Assembly (NCBI GenBank): GCA_018701255.1 | Contig: JABIWM010000077.1 | Location: 1-32,208 of the forward strand | DNA: 32,208 nt | Direction of reading: 5' to 3' | Origin: Alphaproteobacteria bacterium | GTDB taxonomy: Bacteria; Pseudomonadota; Alphaproteobacteria; Puniceispirillales; UBA1172 | Shown: positions 19,346 through 28,535 of the stretch, piece after piece | Position numbering within the stretch: position 1 is the first letter of the stretch | Layout: the number at the start of each line of letters is the position of its first letter | Program-made: the position numbers and the translations under genes | Notes under the pieces: generated by a model | Told to the model about the DNA's origin: nothing | The model's database searches: none | Seen by the model: only the letters and a program-made list of their open reading frames with translations

Positions 19346-20770
19346 ATGAGCAGTGATGATCTTTGTTATATGTCAGCGGTTGAAGCTATCAATCATTTTC
19401 GTAAGCGGTCACTTTCACCAGTAGAATTGCTGGATGCTATCATTGATCGCGCGAACGCCATTTCTGCGACCGTCAATCCCTTTGCCGATTGCTATTTTGA
19501 TGAGGCGCGACAAAGAGCAAAAATATCTGAAGCCTTATACGCGAAAAAAGACGCTAATATTGGCTCTCTTGAGGGTATTCCACTGGCGGTAAAGGATATC
19601 TGTAATATTGCTGGAAAGCGGACAACTAGCGGTTCGCTTATTTATAGTGAGAATATTGCCCAGCAAACATCTGCCCATGTTCAGCGCCTGCAAGACGCTG
19701 GCGCAAATGTTTTTGCCAGAACAACAATTCCGGAATTTGCATGGTTATTTACCACGCAATCGCGCATGTGGGGCGTGACACATAATCCATGGAGATCAGG
19801 AATATCACCGGGTGGTTCATCAGGTGGTTCTGCCGCCGCTGTTGGGGCGGGTGCAACGACATTGGCAACCGGCAGTGATAGCACCGGATCAATCCGTCAA
19901 CCGGCCAGTCAATGTGGTGTTGTTGGATATCAGCCACCGCATGGGCGTATTCCCAATATCGGGTCAAGTTCATTCAATGGTTACAGCAAACCGGGGCCAA
20001 TGACCCGAACGGTCGCTGATTGTGCACTGATGGCCAATATCATGTCTGGCCCGGATGATAGAGATCATAATTCGCTGGATCCGGTTGCTGAAATCACTTT
20101 AGATGATGTTGATCTGTCCGGTATGAAAATAGCTTATTCCCTCGACTTGGGATGCTACGATATGGCAGACGATGTGGTCAGAGAAACGCTGGCATCTATC
20201 GAAGCCTTGCGGCGGACGGGCGCTGTGGTTCAAGAGGTTCAGGTCAGCTGGGCAAAAGACCTTATTGATCTGGCTTATGGGGCGCAAGAAGTCTTGTTTG
20301 CAGAGTTTCTGAATGTGGCGGTTAATAAACACGGTGATCTGGTTAGCGATTATGTGCCGCAATTACTTGAAACGGCAAATAGCTATCCGGCGAACACTTA
20401 TTTTAAAGCACTTGAAGCGGCAGGTAGAGTTTGGCGGGATCATATAGGGCCGTTATTTAACCAATATGATGCTTTTATTACCCCAACCACCACCTATACC
20501 GATATTCCGGCAACGGGATGGCAAAAAGACACGGTGACGGTAAATGGCAAAGATTACACAGATACGGAAACGACCATGGCGGTTTTGTGGAATATGTATA
20601 ATAGGTGTCCGGTGATGGCCGTCCCGTCAGGTAGAGCCAATAGTGGTGTGCCAACAGGCATCCAGATTATTGGACGACCTCTTGATGATCAAACGGTGTT
20701 TCGTATTGCCAGCGCATTTGAAAAAGAAAGACCATGGCTTGATTGCGCTGAGAGGCGACCAGTTTTATAA
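19346..20770 (+). CDS. Amidase (amidase-signature family), tandem copy 2
   Basis: Start MSSDDLCYMSAVEA preceded by gagga SD (ORF track opens at 19301). LAVKDIC, SPGGSSGGSAAA, TGSDSTGSIRQPAS. Collinear and clearly paralogous with 17867..19300. Confidence 0.93.
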   Translation: MSSDDLCYMSAVEAINHFRKRSLSPVELLDAIIDRANAISATVNPFADCYFDEARQRAKISEALYAKKDANIGSLEGIPLAVKDICNIAGKRTTSGSLIYSENIAQQTSAHVQRLQDAGANVFARTTIPEFAWLFTTQSRMWGVTHNPWRSGISPGGSSGGSAAAVGAGATTLATGSDSTGSIRQPASQCGVVGYQPPHGRIPNIGSSSFNGYSKPGPMTRTVADCALMANIMSGPDDRDHNSLDPVAEITLDDVDLSGMKIAYSLDLGCYDMADDVVRETLASIEALRRTGAVVQEVQVSWAKDLIDLAYGAQEVLFAEFLNVAVNKHGDLVSDYVPQLLETANSYPANTYFKALEAAGRVWRDHIGPLFNQYDAFITPTTTYTDIPATGWQKDTVTVNGKDYTDTETTMAVLWNMYNRCPVMAVPSGRANSGVPTGIQIIGRPLDDQTVFRIASAFEKERPWLDCAERRPVL

Positions 20771-20935
20771 AGCCAAAAAGAGAGTGGCGCGAAGAAAAGG
20801 CTATATAAATCGGAGTTAACCCTAATTACATATTCAAAAATCACATTTTGTGCGGTATTGTCAATGCTAACGTATCTATTTAGTTAAAATAATAATAATT
20901 AAAGGATCAGTATCACACAGGAGACAAAGTTTCTA

Positions 20936-22591
20936 ATGGATGTTGATTATATCATTGTCGGGGCAGGATCAGCGGGATGTGTGCTGGCTAACCGGCTGAT
21001 CAATAGTGGAAATAATCGGGTGTTATTACTGGAAGCAGGGCCGAATAACACGGCACTTTCTTTAAAAATGCCGGCAGCCGTTTTGTCAAACCTGACAAAT
21101 ACCAAGCATAATTGGGCTTTTCAGGGTGAGCCGGAGCCTGAATTAAACGGCCGCCAGTTACAGCATGATCGCGGTAAGACACTGGGTGGGTCATCGTCTA
21201 TTAACGGGATGGTATTCATCCGGGGACATGCGCTTGACTATGAAGGCTGGCGGCAATCCGGATGCGTGGGTTGGAGTTATGCTGATGTATTACCATATTT
21301 TAAACGGATGGAAAATTATGGCGGTGGCGGTGATGAGTATCGGGGCGAAAGCGGCCCACTTCACGTTCATCGTGCCAAACCGGAAGACCCATTAACACTG
21401 GCTTTTTTGAAAGCTGGTGAAGAAGCAGGCTACGCGGTAACGGATGATATCAGCGGAAGATGTCAGGAAGGTTTTGGCGTTTCAGACCGAACTGTTTTTA
21501 AAGGCGAAAGGTGGAGCACAGCACGCGCCTATCTTGATCCGGTACGTCGTCACTCTCATCTGACCATACACACACAAGCACAGGTACAACGGCTTATTTT
21601 TGAGGGCAACAAAGCCACCGGAGTAACTTATAAAGACCGTAGCGGACATATTGTAAACGCATATGCTAGCAAAGAAATTATTCTTAGCGCAGGCGCCGTG
21701 GGCTCGCCACATATTCTGATGTTGTCAGGCATTGGCCCGGCCAGACATCTGCGTGATATGGGTATTGATGTGCGTCATGATTTACCGGGTGTTGGCCAGA
21801 ATCTCAATGATCATCCTGATTTTGTGCTGAAATATAAATGCAGACAGCCCGTATCTTTCTGGCCGAAAACAAAGCCGCTGGCAAAGCTAATGGCGGGCAT
21901 CCAGTGGCTGACAACACGCCGGGGGATTGTGGGCTCTAACCTTTTTGAGGGATTAGGGTGCATCCGGTCATCGCCTGAGGTGGAATATCCGGATTTGCAG
22001 ATTATCATTTCCCCCATTGCTGTTGATGACGCCACATGGAAGCCGCTTCAGGAACATGCTTTTCAGATTCATGTCGGGCTGATGCGCGCATATAGCCGTG
22101 GCAAAATTGAATTGCGGTCGTCTGATCCTGAACATCCGCCTAGTATTCTGGTAAATTATCTGAAAGATAGCCGTGATCGGGAAGCTATGCGTAAAGGCAT
22201 AAAGCTTGTTAGGGAATTAGTGGAACAGCCAGCATTTTCAGAACTCCGAGGTGAGGAAATTTTCCCGGGGAATGATGTGCAATCTGATGATGAGTTTGAC
22301 CGCGTTCTGAATACACATACAACAACGCAATGGCATTTATCCTGCACCGCCCGAATGGGTGATGCGAATGATAAGGGTGCAGTGGTTGACGCTAGTGGGC
22401 GAGTGCATGGGATATCGGGATTGCGGGTAGTCGATGCATCAATCATGCCGGTTGTCACAAATGGAAACACCAATGCCCCGACTATCATGATCGCCGAAAA
22501 ACTAAGTGATGATATTTTGGGGTATCCACCATTGCCGCGTATAGAAAAAGATGTCTGGCGTTATACGGATACCGCATCAGGCCAGCGCTAA
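20936..22591 (+). CDS. GMC-family FAD-dependent oxidoreductase (choline/alcohol dehydrogenase-like)
   Basis: FAD motif DYIIVGAGSAGCVLANRL, GKTLGGSSSINGMVFIRGHALDYEGW, GAVGSPHILMLSGIGP, C-terminal HLSCTARMG...VVDASIMPVVTNGNTNAPTIMIAEK. Confidence 0.95.
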   Translation: MDVDYIIVGAGSAGCVLANRLINSGNNRVLLLEAGPNNTALSLKMPAAVLSNLTNTKHNWAFQGEPEPELNGRQLQHDRGKTLGGSSSINGMVFIRGHALDYEGWRQSGCVGWSYADVLPYFKRMENYGGGGDEYRGESGPLHVHRAKPEDPLTLAFLKAGEEAGYAVTDDISGRCQEGFGVSDRTVFKGERWSTARAYLDPVRRHSHLTIHTQAQVQRLIFEGNKATGVTYKDRSGHIVNAYASKEIILSAGAVGSPHILMLSGIGPARHLRDMGIDVRHDLPGVGQNLNDHPDFVLKYKCRQPVSFWPKTKPLAKLMAGIQWLTTRRGIVGSNLFEGLGCIRSSPEVEYPDLQIIISPIAVDDATWKPLQEHAFQIHVGLMRAYSRGKIELRSSDPEHPPSILVNYLKDSRDREAMRKGIKLVRELVEQPAFSELRGEEIFPGNDVQSDDEFDRVLNTHTTTQWHLSCTARMGDANDKGAVVDASGRVHGISGLRVVDASIMPVVTNGNTNAPTIMIAEKLSDDILGYPPLPRIEKDVWRYTDTASGQR

Positions 22592-22610
22592 TCCGCGAAT
22601 AATTTTCGAA

Positions 22611-23222
22611 TTAATTTTTCGGGGGACGCCCGCTATACACATACTGATTGGTGGATAGGTCGCCATGCCAGACATATACAGACATAAAAGCATTGCTCTG
22701 TGTTTTAGTGGCATGTGGAAGATATGACGGGTGATGGGATCGTCCGTTTACGGTTAATAATGAATAAGGTGCATCGCCCCTTTTCCATAGACAGTCACCA
22801 GCAAGCATAATAAAAATTTCTTCCGCCGGATGCGTGCGTAACCCATATTCCAAATGTGAAAGCATGCCATAAAGCCCTATCCGGACGATGTCAGATTTTA
22901 TTAATCCGTCGGGGCCAAGCAATTCAACATGCGATTTGAAGGTGCTATCTTTTTGATAAAGCGGATCACTGGATGTTTCTGGCGGCGCCCAGTTGAAAGC
23001 AATATCGAGAATATCAGCACAGACCGGATGCGCATCCGGAAGTCGCATGACTTCCTGAAGTGGGGCAGGTAAAGCCCCGCCCGGATGATCCATATCATAC
23101 GCGCCGGTTTGGGATTGTAATTCTTTGCGGGCAATCCGTTCTATATCTAGATCGCCATCAAAAACATCAGCCAGAGTTTTAAAAAACGTGCTTAATGTCA
23201 TTATGCTATTATTATTTCCCAT
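22611..23222 (-). CDS. Cupin protein of the DMSP lyase / lyase-like (DddQ/DddL-type) superfamily; function uncertain
   Basis: 203 aa. EYGLRTHPAEEIFIMLAGDCLWKRGDAPYSLLTVNGRSHHPSYLPHATKTQSNAFMSVYVWHGDL resembles the DddQ/DddL core (HxHxxxExYxxxxG ... W.RGD.P ... HHPS..PHA..T ... YVW.G). Start may be MTLSTFF at 23201. Confidence 0.78.
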   Translation of the reverse strand: MGNNNSIMTLSTFFKTLADVFDGDLDIERIARKELQSQTGAYDMDHPGGALPAPLQEVMRLPDAHPVCADILDIAFNWAPPETSSDPLYQKDSTFKSHVELLGPDGLIKSDIVRIGLYGMLSHLEYGLRTHPAEEIFIMLAGDCLWKRGDAPYSLLTVNGRSHHPSYLPHATKTQSNAFMSVYVWHGDLSTNQYVYSGRPPKN

Positions 23223-23404
23223 TCAGAACATTCACATTATGTAAATTAACAATGCATTTAGAATAATGCTTTTTAGATGGTGCCATTTAATATCAATAAT
23301 GGAAAGAATTATAAACGCTATCATCATATCTTTTTAAAATCATCCTATACAGATAATAAAAATTATGCCTATTATTTTATAAAGATAATTCAAGGGAGGA
23401 TATC

Positions 23405-24439
23405 ATGATAAAGAAGCATTTATGTTCAGCCGCTGTTGCTGTTGGAATGTTATCAGCATCGCAAGCCTTTGCTGCAGGTGAGTTAAATATTTTTAACTGG
23501 GGTAACTACACTAGCCCTGAACTGATTGAAAAATTCGAAAAAACCTATGACGTTAAAGTTACAATTACCGATTATGATTCTAATGATACGGCTTTAGCAA
23601 AAGTCCGTGCCGGTGCGCATGGTTTTGACATTGCTGTACCATCAGCGAGTTTCATGCCAATCTGGATCAGCGAAGGATTGTTGTTAGAAACAAATCCGGC
23701 TCAGATGTCTAATTATGGTAATGTCCGCGATAATTTCAAAAGCCCTGACTGGGACCCCGGCCACCGGTATTCGGTTCCTTATCAGTGGGGCACCGTTGGC
23801 GTTATTGTTGATAGCACGCTTTATGATGGCGATATCAACACATGGGCAATGGTATTTGAGCCGCCAGCAGAACTGTCTGGTAAAATTAACGTAGCACCAG
23901 AAATGCTTGATCTGATTGATGCGGCATTAAAATATACTGGTGGTGAGCCATGTACTGACGATAAGAGCCAGCTGAAAAAAGCGCGTGATACACTGGTTAG
24001 CGCAAAGCAGCACTGGCTATCAATGGATTACGGCGTGATTGAAAAGTTTGCTGGCCGTGATCTGGGAGCATCGCTGTACTGGAATGGTGCCGCGTTCCGT
24101 GCAAGAGAGAAAAACCCTGATGTTCGTTTTGGCTATCCAAGAGAAGGTTATCCTATCTGGATGGACGCGGTAGTTGTTCTCAAAGACGCAAAGAATGTTG
24201 AAAATGCCAAGCTGTTTCAGAACTTTCTTATGGAACCGGAACATGCTGCGATGGCATCAGCCTTTGCCCGTTATGCCAACGGTATCAAAGGTTCTGAGCC
24301 ATTCATGCCAGAAGATATGAAGGGCGCACCAGAAGTAGAGATTGCAGCAGAGTTTATTCCTAATGGATTCTTCAGCAAAACCTGCCCACCGCATGTGCAA
24401 GAAATGTATTCTGCTATCTGGACAGAATTACAAAAATAA
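23405..24439 (+). CDS. Polyamine-type (PotD/PotF) periplasmic substrate-binding protein
   Basis: Signal peptide MIKKHLCSAAVAVGMLSASQAFAAG; GELNIFNWGNYTSPELIEKFEKTYDVKVTITDYDSNDTALAKVRAGAHGFDIAVPS. Confidence 0.92.
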   Translation: MIKKHLCSAAVAVGMLSASQAFAAGELNIFNWGNYTSPELIEKFEKTYDVKVTITDYDSNDTALAKVRAGAHGFDIAVPSASFMPIWISEGLLLETNPAQMSNYGNVRDNFKSPDWDPGHRYSVPYQWGTVGVIVDSTLYDGDINTWAMVFEPPAELSGKINVAPEMLDLIDAALKYTGGEPCTDDKSQLKKARDTLVSAKQHWLSMDYGVIEKFAGRDLGASLYWNGAAFRAREKNPDVRFGYPREGYPIWMDAVVVLKDAKNVENAKLFQNFLMEPEHAAMASAFARYANGIKGSEPFMPEDMKGAPEVEIAAEFIPNGFFSKTCPPHVQEMYSAIWTELQK

Positions 24440-24463
24440 ACCAGCGTCATGCTTGATATAATG

Positions 24464-24496
24464 AATAGAGGCGATACATATCGCCTCTATTTTTTT
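24464..24496 (+). terminator. Rho-independent terminator downstream of the PotD-like gene
   Basis: Perfect 12-bp stem AATAGAGGCGAT-ACAT-ATCGCCTCTATT followed by a T run. Confidence 0.88.
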
Positions 24497-24499
24497 ATG

Positions 24500-25951
24500 C
24501 TAAATATGGTGAAACTGGCGGATCAAACCCACTTGCTTATCATGCCAGGGCATGGATGTTTCACATTGCGCCGCCAGACTGATTAGCATTTCGTCATTGC
24601 CATATGCGCTGGCAAAATGAACGCCAATGGGCAGCTGATCAGATGTCCAATGAAGCGGCAAAGACATAGCCGGTTGGCCGGATGCGTTAAATGCCGCCGT
24701 GTATGGTGAATAGGCAAACACACCATCGGGGCCATTGCGATAATCCATAAAATCGGCATTATCCGGTTTGAACCGGCCAATGAGAGCAGGCGGCTCAGCC
24801 AGAGTCGGAGTAACCAGAACGTCAAAATCTTCGAATAGCGCGGCCATTTTGCGGCCAAAGGCATGAATCATATTGATGGATTGCAGATAATCCGCCCCCG
24901 ACACGGTTTTGCCAAGCTGAACAGCGCCATAAGTTACCCCATCCACATCATCGGGGGTTAGCGCATCTATATCTTTTTTATACCGGACGGAAAGCAATGT
25001 TCCGGCGGCTACAATTTTTGTCCAAGCCATCATCATATCCCTAACATCAGGGGCAATAGTTGACGACCATGAGCTAACATGATGACCAAGCTGACGTAAC
25101 ATATCAGCCGTATGGCTAACCGCTTTACGGCATTCTTCGTGAACAGGATTACCCATAAAATCGGTATCCAGTACAGCAACCCGTAACCCTGATTGTTGAT
25201 CATCCATAGATGCCATAAAGCCTTTATGTAATGGAGGAGCAGAATAAGGTGCGCCCATATCAGAACCTGAACATTGATCAAGCATAAAGGCGCTATCACG
25301 AACGGAACGTGTAAGAAAGCCGTCAATTGCCATGCCTGCCCAGCCTTCGCCAACACCGGGGCCATCGGGCAGGCGGGCGCGTGTTGGTTTGATGCCAACC
25401 AAGCCACAGCATGACGCCGGAATACGGACAGACCCGCCACCATCAGACCCATGCGCGAGTGGCACGATACCGGCGGCTACGGCTGAACCTGAACCGCCCG
25501 ATGATCCGCCGCTGGTATGATTTAAATTCCAGGGGTTACGCGTAGGGTTGCCATAAACGCCAGCTTCGCTAGTCGGGCCTATGCCAAGCTCAGGTGAGTT
25601 TGTTCTGGCATAGGGGATAAGTCCAGTTTTCAGTATCCGCGTGTAAATGGAGGCATCATAGGAATAAACAGTATCACGATAAAGCCGTGATCCGTTATGT
25701 GAGGGAAAGTCTTTTGCTTCGGCGCCCAAGTCTTTTAATAAGGTCGGCACGCCATATAATGGTGCGCTTTGTTCGGTCGTAGCGATGAGGTCTTGTGCTT
25801 TGGATGTATTAATATTGACGATGGCGTGCAGAGAAGGGTTCAAACGTTCTGCCCGCGAGAGGCTGGCCTCTAGCATTTCTGATGCGGAAACCGCACCTTT
25901 TTTAATCTGTTCGGCTAGAGCAATAGCATCACATTCAAATAGTTCATCCAT
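24500..25951 (-). CDS. Amidase-signature hydrolase, NylA (6-aminohexanoate-cyclic-dimer hydrolase)-like
   Basis: 483 aa. [73 protein letters not shown]-terminal [44 protein letters not shown] resemble NylA as recalled. Confidence 0.9.
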   Translation of the reverse strand: MDELFECDAIALAEQIKKGAVSASEMLEASLSRAERLNPSLHAIVNINTSKAQDLIATTEQSAPLYGVPTLLKDLGAEAKDFPSHNGSRLYRDTVYSYDASIYTRILKTGLIPYARTNSPELGIGPTSEAGVYGNPTRNPWNLNHTSGGSSGGSGSAVAAGIVPLAHGSDGGGSVRIPASCCGLVGIKPTRARLPDGPGVGEGWAGMAIDGFLTRSVRDSAFMLDQCSGSDMGAPYSAPPLHKGFMASMDDQQSGLRVAVLDTDFMGNPVHEECRKAVSHTADMLRQLGHHVSSWSSTIAPDVRDMMMAWTKIVAAGTLLSVRYKKDIDALTPDDVDGVTYGAVQLGKTVSGADYLQSINMIHAFGRKMAALFEDFDVLVTPTLAEPPALIGRFKPDNADFMDYRNGPDGVFAYSPYTAAFNASGQPAMSLPLHWTSDQLPIGVHFASAYGNDEMLISLAAQCETSMPWHDKQVGLIRQFHHI

Positions 25952-26167
25952 GAATTTCTCCTATCAAATGGGCGGTTTATATTAATCATGACACGTCATT
26001 CTAAAAACCATTAATACCGTTAGCAATTAATTGACATAACGTATTTTGGCACTCAAACTAAAATCATAACCTATTATTCTGGAGATGTTATTATAAAAGC
26101 GTCATATAAAAATAGCGAGCAACTACCCAAGGTTCTGTCTGGCACCGATTCCGATATTTTTGCCAAT

Positions 26168-27322
26168 ATGCCAAGAATGGATTGGGATCGCCCCCCTTGG
26201 AACAGATGGACATTTCAACGTATCCGCAATGTAATGCCAACATCAACTGTTTGGCGCGGCACTAATCCTGCTCCGGCGCTTCCCCGGAATGAGCAGGATA
26301 TTGAACAGGTTCAATTTACCAGATCAAATCAAGCATCCCAATCTATCGCCGATTTTCTGGATGACAGCTACACAGACGGGTTTCTGGTTATGGCTGACGG
26401 ACATATTGTTCATGAAAGCTATTACAATGGAATGAAACCGCATACCACGCATCTGATGCAATCGGTATCCAAATCCATTACGTCTACGGTTACCGGTATT
26501 ATGATTGGTCGCGGACAGTTAGACCCACAGGCGTTAGTCAAAACCTATATTCCGGAGCTGGCAGATACAGGATGGGCAGAAGCCACGCTTCAACATGTTC
26601 TGGATATGACAACCGGTGTTCAGTATAGCGAAGAATATACAAAACTGGATTCAGATGTGGGTAAAACCGATGTGGCATCAGGCTGGCGGCCTATTGCGCC
26701 AGATGCTGATCCTGACATTGACTGGCCGGCATCTGTCTGGGATCAGATTTTAACATTAAAGTCTTGTGACGCAGAACATGGCGAGCGGTTTTTATACCGG
26801 TCAATAGAAACTGATCTGCTTGCCCATATTATGATGCGCGTGTCGGGATTGCCGCTTCATGAATTGATCAGCAATGAATTATGGCAACCCATGGGCGCAG
26901 AAGAAGACGGATATTTCACGGTAGATGCCAGAGGATATGGGCTGGCCAGTGGCGGATTTAATGGATGTCTTCGGGATTTTGGCCGCTTTGGCCAGCTTTA
27001 CCTTGATAATGGCATGGGCAATGGCAAACAGATTATTCCGCCGGAATGGATAACAGATGTCCGGCGTGGGGCGCATGGATTATTTTCAGAAGACCGGCGA
27101 AAAATTTTGCCAAAAGGATGCTATCGCAATCAGTTCTGGATAGAAGATCAGGATAAAGAATCCTTTATGTGTCTAGGCGTTTTTGGTCAGCTTATCTATA
27201 TAGCACCGGCCTATAATATGGTTGTGGTGAAGCTGTCTACATGGCCGGAGTTTCTGGATGATAATTTTAAAGCGGATACACAGCTTGCTATTCATGCGAT
27301 TGCCGCCGCGCTAGGGAAATAA
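26168..27322 (+). CDS. Class-C beta-lactamase-fold serine hydrolase, NylB (6-aminohexanoate-dimer hydrolase)-like; true start probably upstream (near 26090)
   Basis: WDRPPWNRWTFQRIRNVMPTSTVWRG, TDGFLVMADGHIVHESYY, HLMQSVSKSITSTVTG (SxxK), FLYRS (Tyr), GQLIYIAPAYNMVVVKLSTWPE align with NylB as recalled. The frame is open upstream to 26024 with protein-like sequence. Confidence 0.88.
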   Translation: MPRMDWDRPPWNRWTFQRIRNVMPTSTVWRGTNPAPALPRNEQDIEQVQFTRSNQASQSIADFLDDSYTDGFLVMADGHIVHESYYNGMKPHTTHLMQSVSKSITSTVTGIMIGRGQLDPQALVKTYIPELADTGWAEATLQHVLDMTTGVQYSEEYTKLDSDVGKTDVASGWRPIAPDADPDIDWPASVWDQILTLKSCDAEHGERFLYRSIETDLLAHIMMRVSGLPLHELISNELWQPMGAEEDGYFTVDARGYGLASGGFNGCLRDFGRFGQLYLDNGMGNGKQIIPPEWITDVRRGAHGLFSEDRRKILPKGCYRNQFWIEDQDKESFMCLGVFGQLIYIAPAYNMVVVKLSTWPEFLDDNFKADTQLAIHAIAAALGK

Positions 27323-27414
27323 GTTGACTGTAACGCCAAACCCTTAGATGATTGTCTTCATTGGATAAATATTAACACTATCCGTCATGAAATAAGAACA
27401 GGTATATTAATGTT

Positions 27415-28530
27415 ATGAGCAAGACCAAAAAGGATGCCATTGCCATTCATGTCAATGGAGTGGGAAAATATTTTGGCTCTGAGCCAAATCTCGTTAAAGC
27501 ACTAGACAATGTATCTATTGATATTCGCCGTAATGAGTTTTTCACGCTTCTTGGCCCATCAGGATGTGGAAAGACCACTTTGCTTCGATTAATTGCAGGC
27601 TTTGAAAGTCCCACATTTGGACAGATGCTTCTCGATAATCAGGATATTACCAATCTTCCCCCTTATCACCGTTCTGTTAACACCGTGTTTCAGAGCTATG
27701 CGCTATTTCCACATTTGACCGTGGCTGAAAATATTAGCTTTGGTTTGGAAATGCTAAAAAAACCAAAGCATGAAATTTCTGCCACTGTTGATGAAATGCT
27801 GGCTCTTGTTCATATGGAAGAGCTGAAACACCGCCGCACGGATCAGATTTCGGGCGGCCAGCAACAACGGGTTGCCTTGGCCAGAGCATTAGCCCCCAAA
27901 CCTGATGTATTGTTACTGGATGAACCGCTATCCGCGCTTGATTACAAATTGCGGCGGGGGATGCAAATTGAATTAAAACGATTGCAACTGGAAACGGGCA
28001 TCACGTTTATTTTTGTTACCCATGATCAGGAAGAAGCCTTAACCATGTCAGACCGGATCGCCGTCATGAGCAATGGCCATATCCTGCAAGTGGGAACACC
28101 TAATGAGATTTATTACAACCCTCAAGAGCGTTTTGTTGCCGACTTTATTGGCGAATCCAATTTTATAGAAGCTGAGGTCGTTTCTGTAACAAAAGGCCGG
28201 TCAGCTACCGCTTCTCTGCGTCTGGCTGGTACGCGGAAAACATTTAAAGCAAACATGCCTGCCAGTAAGTCAAAAGATAAAACAGCGACGGTTTTTATTC
28301 GGCCGGAACATGCAAAGCTGCAAAAATCTACACGCGGGGCGACTCTCACCGGCACCTTGACCAATATGCTATTTTTTGGAACGGATACCAATTATCACCT
28401 GGAACTTGATAATGGTGATGCCTTTGTTGTGCGTTCCCAGAATGAAATCGGTCATGCTTTCCATCCCGCTATCGGCGATAAGCTGGGGGTGGTCATTGAT
28501 GAGCAAGCTATTCAGGTATTGAAGGACTAA
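27415..28530 (+). CDS. Polyamine-type ABC transporter ATP-binding protein (PotA-like)
   Basis: [75 protein letters not shown]-terminal TOBE-like region. Confidence 0.95.
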   Translation: MSKTKKDAIAIHVNGVGKYFGSEPNLVKALDNVSIDIRRNEFFTLLGPSGCGKTTLLRLIAGFESPTFGQMLLDNQDITNLPPYHRSVNTVFQSYALFPHLTVAENISFGLEMLKKPKHEISATVDEMLALVHMEELKHRRTDQISGGQQQRVALARALAPKPDVLLLDEPLSALDYKLRRGMQIELKRLQLETGITFIFVTHDQEEALTMSDRIAVMSNGHILQVGTPNEIYYNPQERFVADFIGESNFIEAEVVSVTKGRSATASLRLAGTRKTFKANMPASKSKDKTATVFIRPEHAKLQKSTRGATLTGTLTNMLFFGTDTNYHLELDNGDAFVVRSQNEIGHAFHPAIGDKLGVVIDEQAIQVLKD

Positions 28531-28535
28531 GCATC

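Noticed and set aside
22590-22625. AT-rich repeated gaataattttcg / aattaatttttcg motif after the GMC gene as a terminator
   Set aside because: No GC-rich stem; not strong enough to call.
22611-23222. Firm annotation as functional DMSP lyase (dddQ/dddL)
   Set aside because: Family match is good, but the HxH and Tyr positions of the core motif are substituted, so function is left open.
26031-26036. TTGACA as a -35 box for the NylB-like gene
   Set aside because: Perfect -35 hexamer, but no acceptable -10 at 16-18 nt. Left uncalled.
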